This document shows, piece after piece, positions 55,511-64,000 of a DNA stretch of 64,000 nt. The notes below the pieces were generated by a model. The model did no database searches, was not told where the DNA came from, and saw only the letters and a list, made by a program, of their open reading frames with translations. The stretch is from positions 86,881,001-86,945,000 of the forward strand of contig CM027377.1 of the NCBI GenBank assembly GCA_015680905.1. The letters are read 5' to 3'. Numbering within the stretch: position 1 is the first letter of the stretch; each line of letters opens with the position of its first letter. This DNA comes from Coptis chinensis (Eukaryota > Streptophyta > Magnoliopsida > Ranunculales > Ranunculaceae). The position numbers and the translations under genes are program-made.

Positions 55511-56330
55511 TGTGAACCACAACGTCGTCTAAACCCAGCCATGAAGGATGTGGTGCGAGAAGAAGTTTTAAGATTGCTTGATGCTGGTATAATATACCTT
55601 ATCTCTGATAGTGTTTGGGTAAGTCCAGTCCACGTTGTCCCTAAGAAGTCTAGCATTACAGTTGTATGAAATGAAAATAACGAATGCATCTCCACTCGTA
55701 TCCTAATGAAATGGAGAATTTCTATTGACTATTGCAAACTTAATGTGGTGACACGTAAAGATAATTTCCCTTTTCCCTTCATTGGCAAGATGCTTGAATG
55801 TTTAACCGGTCATGCATATTACTATTTTCTTGATGGATATTCAGGATAATGTCAGATCGTCATTGATCAAGAAGATCAAGAAAAAACAACTTTCACTTGT
55901 CCCTTTGGCACTTTTGCATATAAATGAATGCCTTTTGGTCATTGTAATGCCCCTGGTACCTTCCAATTTGTATGCTTCACATCTTCATTGATATGGTTGA
56001 ACATTTTATGGAAGTTTTATCCATATATGGTAATTCATTCAATAAATACCTCTTAAATCTTTCCCAGGTTTTTGCGCGTTGTGAAGAGAAAAATCTAGTA
56101 CTTAACTAGGAAAAATGTCATTTTATGGTTACCAAAGGATTCGTTCTCGAACATATTGTTTCAAAGGACGGAATAGAGGTTGATAATGCAAAGATTGATG
56201 AGATTGCATCTTTTCCTATACCATGAACAGTTCGAGCCATCCGTGCCTTCTTCGGCCACGTCGAATTCTATAGGAGATTTATTCAAGATATCTACAAGTT
56301 TGCTCAACCTTTAACCAATCTCCTAATTAA
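55511..56330 (+). pseudogene. pol: Reverse transcriptase of H'
   Basis: RT words: MKDVVREEVLRLLDAGIIYL, WVSPVHVVPKK, then a stop (55666-55669) and shifts, TFTCPFGTFAYK and HIVSKDGIEVDNAK. The catalytic FMDDFS box is deleted: around 56016-56021 the frame reads MEV then LSIYGNSF, a loss of 12 nt compared with H that removes Met-Asp-Asp in frame. Confidence 0.88.
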
Positions 56331-56860
56331 AGATGCAATATTCGATTTCAATTTCAATTGCAAACAAACCTTTGAGACTCTAAAAATCACCCTGACTACA
56401 ACTGCTATCATTTAACCACTTGATTTGTCTAAACCATTTGAACTTATGTGTGATGCTAGTGACTATGCTATTGGAGCTGTCCTAGGTCAACGTCGAGATG
56501 CTAAGTCCATTATCATTTACTACGCTAGTAAAACTCTTAAAGAAGCTGAACGTAACTATATACCACCACTGAGAATGAGTTCCTAGATGTTGTTTATGCT
56601 TTGGATAAGTTTCGTTCATACCTGGTTGGATCTTTGACCATCATCTACACTGACCATACAGTACTTCGGTACCTACTCACAAAAAAAGATGTGAAATAGA
56701 GATTGATCCGATGGATCCTTCTTTTGCAAGAGTTTACTTTAGAAATTACAGATAAAAAAAGTTGCGAGAATGTTGTTGCCAACCATTTATCAAGGCTCGT
56801 CAGTGATGTTGATAGTGATTCCAACCCAATCTGTGATTCCTTCCCTGATGAACACTTATA
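56331..56860 (+). pseudogene. pol: RNase H of H'
   Basis: [54 protein letters not shown]. Stops at about 56414 and 56697 and a shift at about 56560. Confidence 0.85.
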
Positions 56861-58140
56861 CTCAGTTTTTTCCTCTCCTTAGTACGCTAATATAGTGAAC
56901 TACCTTGTCACCGAGGAAGTCCCTTCCTCTTGGTCTCGTTCTGACAGTAAAAATTTTTTCTCTACTATGAAATATTATTTCTATGATGACCCTACCTTTT
57001 CAAGTATTGTTCATACCAACTCATACGCCGTTGCATTCTCGACTGGGAACACAATGATGTGTTCTTCTTCTACCATGAACAAGCATGTGGTGGTCATTTC
57101 AGTGGCAAGAAAATGGCGGCCAAGGTTCTACAATATGGTTTTTCTTCGCCAACACTTTTCAGAGATGCACATGAGCATTGCAAAACATGCATCATTTGCC
57201 CGATAGATGGGTCGATTACTCAACACAATATGATGCCCTTAAATGCAATTCTAATTGTGGAATTTTTTTTCTGTTTAGGGCATCGATTTCATGGGTCCCT
57301 TCCCAAATTCTTATGGCTTTCTCTACATTTTGATAGCTGTTGACTACGTGTCAAAATTGATTGAGGCAATCGCATGTCGGAATAATGACCATAAGATCAT
57401 CGTAATTTTTGTAAAAGAAAATATTTTCTCTCATTTTGGTGTCCCTAGAGCTACCATCAGTGATAGGGAAAACATTTTTTTAATAAATTTTTTGAGTCAT
57501 TAGTATAGAAATTTGGAGTTACCCACAAGGTGACAACTCTGTATCATCTTCAGACCAATGGCCAAGTGGAAGTATCTAATAGAGAGATAAAATCCATTAT
57601 GAAGAAAATAATTAATCCATCAAGGAAAGACTGGTCTCTCTGATTATCCAATGCCTTGTGGGCATAAAGAACGGCCTTTAAGACACTTATAGGGATGACT
57701 CCTTACCACCTCGTTCTTGGAAAATCTTGTCATCTGTCAGTTAAACTTGAGCATTGTGCTCTATGGGCAATTAAAAGTCTCGATTATAATATCAATATTG
57801 TAAGCAAGAAGCAAAAATTGCAAATAAATGAGCTTGAGGAAATTCGAAGTGATGCATATGATCTCTCGAAATCCTATAAAGGCAACATGAAAAGAGTGCA
57901 TGGCAAACACATATTGCAAAAGAATTTCAAAAATTGGTCAAAAAGTTTTTCTTTACAACTTAAGATTACACATTTTTCCTCGAAAACTGAAAACACGATG
58001 GTCTCGTCCTTTCATTGTTTCTGTTGTCACCCCTTATGGGGAAATCTCTTTGAAAAATCAAAACGACAATAGTGAATTTCAAGTAAATGGTCAACGCCTC
58101 AAATATTACCACGAGTTACGCTCTCCAAATGTCAAAAAGA
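56861..58140 (+). pseudogene. pol: Integrase of H'
   Basis: The zinc-binding region (YHEQACGGHFSGKKMAAKVL, HEHCKTCIICP), the core with shifts ([30 protein letters not shown] where the DG of H is DR), and a C-terminal part ([37 protein letters not shown]). Confidence 0.88.
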
Positions 58141-59447
58141 CACTTCTACAAGATCTAGTATACAGAGACTAATAAGATTTGCTGGTGTACTTCCTTCCAT
58201 GTATTTTAAAACAATGGAGTACACCATTTTGGTAGCTGGGTCCTCTTTTCATTTCTTCTCTCATATCACTTGTAGTGTGTGGTTGCAAATGCCAGAACCG
58301 TAGTCTATAACAACTTTATTTCAGAACTGAGTATAAATGTCTTATGGTAATCGAGCAAACATTCACTCTGGTACACGATGGGTACCCAAAATTTCCCCTT
58401 CCTCCCTATCTTCCCTTTTCTATTATCTTCCTCACAAAATTTAGCTAATCATTTGGTGTAAGTCTAAACTTTATCGCTAAAAAGATAATGGTCATAGTTT
58501 TTTTGCTCATAAACGGTGATCTTGTGAAGGATGGGGTAGTGTATGCATTGTCAAACACCTTTATGTCCTGGTCTTCAACTATTAGGATGTACTCACTTGT
58601 ACAAGGTATACACATGCGACACCGGATGAGCAAGATAAACTTTGTCGCCCCGTTGTTCCCCATTGCGGGATGGGATTCGCCTTGATAATCGGCGTTAAAA
58701 GACTCAACATGTCTATACTCATGTCTTCCGCGACAAAAAGATTTCATGTAGGCCATCATATGTTACCTAATAGGGACACGGACAATGGATTACACCCTGC
58801 CAACATCCACTATTTGGGCGGTTTGATGCTATATCATTATGTAATAAGGGTAATTTAGTCGGCTAGCGCTCCTAGCAAAGGACCGGGATGGTATTATCTT
58901 GAGAAGTATGCCCCCAAAAAATAAAGGTGAAGCCACATTTTAGCTAGATTGGGTTCATTTATGAGTCGATATGAAAGTTGCCAAGGATCATTGCGATTGA
59001 AAAAGAGTTTAATAGCCGTACTAGTGATGGTAACATGTTTATCTTCCTTTGTACATTTGTATACAAAAAAGTTTGAAATTGAGCATTCCATATACCATTG
59101 GATGAAATTTTTCATGCTGATCATTTTGGTAGCTCATTCGTCAGATTTGGAGTTGAAACGAATAGGGAATCCACGTTTTAAGTTTTTCAAGAAATCCAGG
59201 ACGTAATGGGCATTTCTGATATTGTTTTGGGCTTGAGCCAAAAATCCGGACCAGATCAAGGTCATGTGCCCACGTCTTAAATCACCCAAGTGAGTCACCA
59301 CACGTCACTTCCCCTCATTTTCTTCTTGCCAAAAATCCAGATCTGGTTTCCCTCACAAACCACTCGCGCACACGACCATCTAAAGCTTCCTACGACTCGC
59401 GAGCGCGACCTTCACAAGCCCAAATCCAATTTTGTTCCTACAGCAAG
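58141..59447 (+). other. Post-integrase region of H'
   Basis: Parallels H 31126-31745 up to about 58706, with the small ORF start (ATG 58337), GTAAGT (58458) and one stem motif (58678-58706). Beyond it, broken coding-like sequence continues (EKYAPKK, LRLKKSLIAVLVMVTCLSSF near 58990) without a clear gene. 59340-59425 has GCGCGACC-type words like the E-family leader repeats. Confidence 0.6.
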
Positions 59448-60968
59448 TGATAAGAGCCTAAAACTATAGTTTTAACCCCTTAACAATATTACTTTTAGAC
59501 CAATTATGTGATTAATAAGTAAGAATTAGTACTGTTATCGTGCTTTCGTGTATTTCAGGCATTGGAGTCGAATATGTGCAGAAATGTATCCTTTTTGTGA
59601 GATAAAGGAGCAAAGGTTGGTTGCTAAGAAGTTTTATGATGAAAGGCCAAGATTCAAGGATAAAAAGTCTTTTTAAAGCTCGGTCAAAGCCGAAAAGTCA
59701 AAGTCAAAGTCAACGCAGGTAGAAATAGCGCACAAAAGTTAGCAGAACTTCCGAAGGCCGTATCTTTGGATTCAGACCTCGGAATTGGGCCTACCTTATG
59801 TCAAAACGACCGACTCGGAATGAGCTTTCTAATGGTCTAAGTCTTGACCTAATCACAGGATCAGAAGTGGATAAAACTACTGTTGAAGTTATTTCCAGCT
59901 GAAAACCTTTGTGGATTGAAGTAATGAGGTTTTGGGCTCGATTTTCTGGCCCAAAACATGCTTCCACAGCCCATGCACGAATTTGTGGATCTAGCTTCTC
60001 CCATAAGGAAAAGATCAAGGAAAAACTCAAAGAGAATCTCCTCCCCATTAGTTTAGATCTAGATTAGCTCTTAAGTTAGTTTTTAGATCTAGTTTTTTAG
60101 ATATAATTAGTTTTAGAACAAGAAATGAATGTTATTTAGAATCAGATTTAGTTTTATAATAAAGATTAGTTTTTCATTTCAAGTTTAGTTCTAATTTAAT
60201 ATTTAATTCATAGATTTAGTTTTTCTTAAATTGATAATTAGTTATTCATAATCTTAGTTCTAAATTAGTTTTAAATTCAGTTTTAGTTCATTTTAAATCT
60301 TAGACTATTGTTCAATTAGAATTATAAAGTTTAAATTACTTATATCAAATGACTTGTTCTATTTGTTCTTGTGTTAGAAATGATAGTTTAATGATTCAAG
60401 GCTAAAACCTCCATTAGAGGGGTTTGAGGAAGCTTTGATGAAAACTTGATTGCATTAGTGTAGAAGTGATTGTAATGTTCTATTCAATTCTAGAAGTAAT
60501 TAGTTCACTATGAGAATAGGTTTGATTCATTCACATGCTAGTTGTTAGTTGGTAGAGATTACCATGAACAATTAGGGATTAGAAAGACCAAATTGTTATG
60601 TGAAAATATTGCGATTAGGATTACAACGAAATTCTATGTTAGTTTATTAAGTCGACATCAATGTGGAATCAAATTCCCTAATTTATTCTAATATTGTCAA
60701 GTTAGTTTTGAATTGTCATTATTTCATTTATCACATTTTGATTAGTTGAATTACCATCGTAGTTAATTTCAATTCCATTGCTCTCAAGACTTTGGTAGAA
60801 TAACACGAACTAGAAAACGTTACACCTAAACAAACTAGGAGTGGAACGAATTCTCTACTCTAACTATATTGCATTGATAATGAGAGTAGGTGAAATTAGT
60901 TCTAGTTTTACTTATGTTTTAATTTCATCGCTTGTTCGTAGGTAAAACTAGCATTCTGCCTTTTATCA
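59448..60968 (+). mobile_element. Solo LTR S2, E-like family
   Basis: Starts TGATAAGAGCCTAAAACTA, ends TTCTGCCTTTTATCA; flanked by GCAAG (59443-59447, 60969-60973). Related to the E LTR throughout (for example CAAAACGACCGACTCGGAA), but clearly a diverged family. No internal sequence remains. Confidence 0.92.
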
Positions 60969-61043
60969 GCAAGTCCCAAATCTTCCTCTCTTCTCAAATC
61001 CATCCCGAGTTAGTTCAAAAACTCTCTCCATAGCCTACCACAG
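60969..61043 (+). other. Leader before H' accessory ORF1
   Basis: CT-rich (TCTTCCTCTCTTCTC). CTACCACAG just before the ATG could be a splice acceptor. Confidence 0.4.
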
Positions 61044-62101
61044 ATGAATCACAGTCGAGCGGAACTTCCACAACCTCTACAATGGTGGTATGTTCCACCC
61101 ATTTTTCATTGATGAGGAGATTGAGAGTAGAGGGTGGGAGTATCTATTGCACCAAAATGCGGAGTAGTACTCCAAAGATTTGGTGCTTAAGTTTTATAAC
61201 AATAGAGGTTTTCGGGGAGAGGAATTTTGGATTGCGGTTGACGGGCAGGAGCGTGAGCTCATGTTGGAATTGATATCAGATATCACTGACATTCCAATGT
61301 CGCAATACATTCCGACTGCGCTTGATCCGCGATTACCGGGGACGACGCATTTACCTAATGCTCAACACCCTAATCGTGGGGGAGTACAATGACGTCTTGA
61401 GATGCGCATACCAGCACTGTCTGCGTTGCAACCAGCTTTTAGTTACACAATGGGTAGCCCATAATTTAATCGACACTTCGAAGATGTCTGACATTAACAT
61501 GGCGTTTCTTCATCCATTTGTGGATCTACAAGAGCGTAAGGAAAATTTCGTATAGTGTAATTCCTCTACGATATCATTACTCAAGTCACAAGCAGGTCAG
61601 CCCCTCTTGCTGTTCTTGTTACACAAATAATGCTTCATTTGGGTTTCCAGTCTGCTACTCCATTAATTCCCACAAAGCCTTTTGAGAACTTTGGGATTTT
61701 TGAGACTTTGTGTCTTGAGTCCTTTGGGACCTTCTACGGAGAAATTAGCGTACAGAGCAAGATCATGTGCCTACTCCTCCTACATCCTCTCCACACTTCT
61801 TTGATGAGGCTTCCATGAGAGATATGCATCACCCAATAGATGCCCTCTGCTTTCGATTAACATTGGTATGCACAACAAGTTCTTTCGCCAAGTGAATATG
61901 GAGCACTCCATTGGCGAATTTCAGAACCGGATCGTGCTTGGAAAAATGAGTTTCAGTGCATGTTAATGGCAAACCAACACCAGTTTTAGGGGGCAAGTGA
62001 TGCAATCTTTAGAGGCTCTCCATGACCAGTTAGCCACTTTGGGAGCTTGTCGTTAAGTAACTTCGGGATCATCTTCAGCTAATCTTGAAGATTCACAGTA
62101 G
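61044..62101 (+). pseudogene. Accessory ORF1 of H' (Athila ORF-like)
   Basis: ATG at 61044 (MNHSRAELPQPLQ). After a shift: GGMFHPFFIDEEIESRGWEY, DLVLKFYNNRGFRGEEFWIA, VDGQERELMLELISDITDIP, then in the next frame GEYNDVLRCAYQHCLRCNQL, TQWVAHNLIDTSKMSDINMA and FLHPFVDLQERKENF, with a final TAG at 62099-62101. RGWEYLL...LVxxFY matches, from memory, the domain labelled putative plant transposon protein or Athila ORF1, found next to many plant gypsy elements. The function is unknown. At least four frameshifts or stops. Confidence 0.7.
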
Positions 62102-62420
62102 GAGCTTTAGTAATTCAAGTTAATAATGACTGGTCATTTGTTTTTCCTTATGTAATTACATTTTATTTTTCTATTAATGTATGTCGTGTGTCTATTAATT
62201 TCTCAAAAATTTGTATCTTGAGATGAATTAAATGAGAAGTTATATACTTTATAAGATTATTGTCTTCCTTGTATTTATATATATAGAACGTTAAAAAAAA
62301 CATTGGGCCTAATGATTAAGTCAAACGGACTGATAAAAAAAAAAAGCCCAACGGTCTGATCCACCATTAGGCCCAACGGCTCTATTCAGCACGCTTTCCC
62401 CTAAACAGTCAAGTTTCTCC
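62102..62420 (+). other. 3' untranslated region and upstream promoter zone, H'
   Basis: AT-rich. 62165-62260 resembles 62660-62770, suggesting duplicated 3'-UTR modules. GGCCCAACGG and GCCCAACGG words repeat at 62345-62395. Confidence 0.5.
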
Positions 62421-62515
62421 CTATAAATTTCAACCCTCCTCACCATACTTCACTCATCCAATTCTCTCACTCTCCACAAATTAATCTTCCCCACATCTAA
62501 TTTTCTTCACATCAT
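62421..62515 (+). promoter_or_regulatory. Internal promoter of H'
   Basis: CTATAAATTTC, then a CT/CA-rich leader (CTCACCATACTTCACTC, CTCTCACTCTCCACAAA) up to an ATG at 62514. The same arrangement as in the E family. Confidence 0.5.
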
Positions 62516-63376
62516 GAATCAAATTGACAAATTTGAAAAGCAGCAACATGACTATGCATTCAAGGTCTTCATGTAATGGTGTTTATCGTTGTCATACTAT
62601 TGGTTATGCATCTAATCCTACAAAATATCTAGATCTATGTAACCTACATATTTCCCTTTCTTTAATGTTTTTGTACATTAGCGTGGCGTGTTAAATAATT
62701 CTCAAACATTTGTATCGTTTACGTATTAAATAGAGAAATTATCTATGTTATATTTGTGTGTATTATTTGTATTTTTACTTTATCATAATTAGAAAAAAAT
62801 TAGAAAAACCATAAAAATTCAAAAAATTCAAAAACTTACCAAAAGAAAACAAGCTCGAATCATTGTGTTCGAATCAAGTAGAGCACGCACTTAGGTATGC
62901 CTAACTAAGGTCTCGCGTGCTACTGTGTAACTTCTAACAAACTTCAAATATTAAGGTCTACTACATCATTTCAGAATATACGTGTTGGTCTAACTACCCT
63001 GTAAAACCTTCCTCCATATGTTCTATCTCTTTTCAAGCTTCGCTCACAGTCTTAGGGACCTGACTTTAAATGCCCTATTTGATAACTCAAGGTAGACAAT
63101 ACGTGTTGGTTTAACTGCCCTGTGAAACCTTCCTCCGTATTGTCTAATATTTGTGAACAACTCATTAATCGTCTTGGGAATCTGACGTTAAACGACCCAC
63201 CTTGGATACACTTACTGGCTACATATGAACTCATAAATGTGTGCGACAACAACACATGTTTCACTTGTGTCTTCTCTGCAAATTAATTCTTGATCCGTGT
63301 ATAATTATAAGGTTTAAATCTTTAGCCCTCTTCATTTCACTCAACCTTCTCTATTCTTCCCTCACTTCGAATTAAA
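62516..63376 (+). other. H' leader of accessory ORF2 with tandem units
   Basis: No long ORF. It has two units of about 115 bp (62974-63088, 63090-63206), each with TACGTGTTGGT, CCTTCCTCC and a stem motif (63049-63075, 63170-63197). Confidence 0.55.
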
Positions 63377-64000
63377 ATGACTCCACCAAGAGGTATCAGC
63401 CGAAAAAAAAAATTTTAATGAATTTTCATGAAGGCATGTTTCATCCATATTTTGACACTTGAAATTATCTGGCGAGGATGGTTGCCTCTTTTACATAATT
63501 GAAGCAGATTATTCTAGGGAATTGGTTATGAAGTTCTACAAGCATAGCAATTTTGAAAGCGGTATATTCTTTTTCGTGCCAATGGACAACGGTTTGAATT
63601 GATTCCAGAAATCATCTCTCGAGATCGTTTAAGTCCCAATGACATACCCCGAGCTGCATCTTGGATACCGATATTTGACTCCATCAAGCAACTAATGCTT
63701 GCAACTGTCTCTTATGGCTAATTGGGCCAAAGGAACCACGTTGTTCTCCAGCGATCCTTGCAACAAAATCAACGAGCTATGCTCCATTGGTTAGCACACA
63801 ATGTGGTTGGAACTTCAAAAACATTTGAACTTACCAAACCTCTCCTCCACCTACTCTGGGTGACGCAGAATCAAAGAGAGGTTTTTTGCATAATCCAATT
63901 TCTCTGGGACGCGATTGTCAGAGCAAGGAAAATATTAGCCCCTTTGCCCACCATAGTGACAAAAATCATGTTGCGTTGGGGTTTCCAAGCTATTCACCCA
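63377..64000 (+). pseudogene. Accessory ORF2 of H', partial
   Basis: ATG with MTPPRGISRKKK, the same first residues as E2 accessory ORF2 (MTPP). Broken pieces match accessory ORF1 of H' in order: FHEGMFHPYFD, ELVMKFYKHSNF, FRANGQRFELIPEIISRDRL and LHWLAHNVVGTSKTFELTKP, the last against WVAHNLIDTSKMSDINMAF. It is therefore a diverged paralogue in tandem. Runs off the window. The last segment is readable for about 90 residues. Confidence 0.65.

Larger units (their letters stand above)
54775..64000 (+). mobile_element. Element H': second H-family copy, right part
   Basis: Begins inside the protease behind E3 and continues through RT, RNase H, integrase, the post-integrase region, accessory ORF1, an internal promoter and accessory ORF2, which runs off the window. 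It cannot be the remainder of H, because both carry RT to integrase with different mutations. Solo LTR S2 sits within it. Its 5' half was lost in the E2-E3 fusion. Confidence 0.85.

Noticed and set aside
7052..64000. H and H' as two halves of one element split by E2 and E3
   Set aside because: Both carry RT, RNase H, integrase and post-integrase sequence with different mutations, so they are separate copies.
1..64000. tRNA, rRNA or other structural RNA genes
   Set aside because: No tRNA boxes with cloverleaf or rRNA words were noticed on either strand. A covariance-model scan would be needed to exclude small ones.

Overview
The window is a stretch of flowering-plant nuclear heterochromatin, probably from a dicot. 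It is AT-rich and has no intact host gene. About 57 kb of the 64 kb is nested LTR retrotransposons of the Ty3/gypsy superfamily. Their PBS (TGGCGCCG-type), long TGATA...TATCA LTRs and large 3' regions beyond integrase point to the Athila/Tat branch. The only recognisable host-derived genes are two captured fragments, of an IQD calmodulin-binding protein and of a plant rhomboid, inside one Mutator-like Pack-MULE near the left end. All assignments rest on reading motifs by eye; no search was run.

Layout. 1-4197: AT-rich spacer with one unidentified 85-aa ORF (1648-1905, minus). 4207-5794: Pack-MULE with 234-bp terminal inverted repeats and a near-perfect 9-bp target duplication. 5804-7051: unclassified spacer. 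7052-31745: element H (plus strand), with 5' LTR, PBS, gag, protease, RT, RNase H and integrase. H is broken by four later insertions: solo LTR S0 (11964-13223, TSD GACAT), element E1 (13348-25779, minus, TSD TGTAC), solo LTR S1 (27486-29311, TSD TTGCT) and element E2 (31746-46336, minus, left flank ATTCA). 46338-54774: element E3 (plus), whose 5' LTR is fused head to head to the truncated 5' LTR of E2. 54775-64000: H', a second copy of the H family, entered by E3 in its protease and by solo LTR S2 (59448-60968, TSD GCAAG) after integrase. It runs off the right end.

How it works together. E1, E2 and E3 are one LTR family. E2 keeps a decayed full pol gene. E1 and E3 lack RT, RNase H and integrase and instead carry the same extra sequence fused after protease, so they look like a gag-protease non-autonomous subfamily that would depend on an E2-like partner. 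Downstream of the coding region the family carries an unusual 3' module: two accessory ORFs, an internal TATA promoter with a CA-rich leader, GC-rich repeats shared with the genomic 5' leader, a conserved intron of about 135 nt, and up to four polypurine-tract-like G runs. E3 has lost nearly all of the accessory protein sequence but keeps these control elements. Every ORF is interrupted somewhere except a few short segments, so all elements here are probably immobile in cis.
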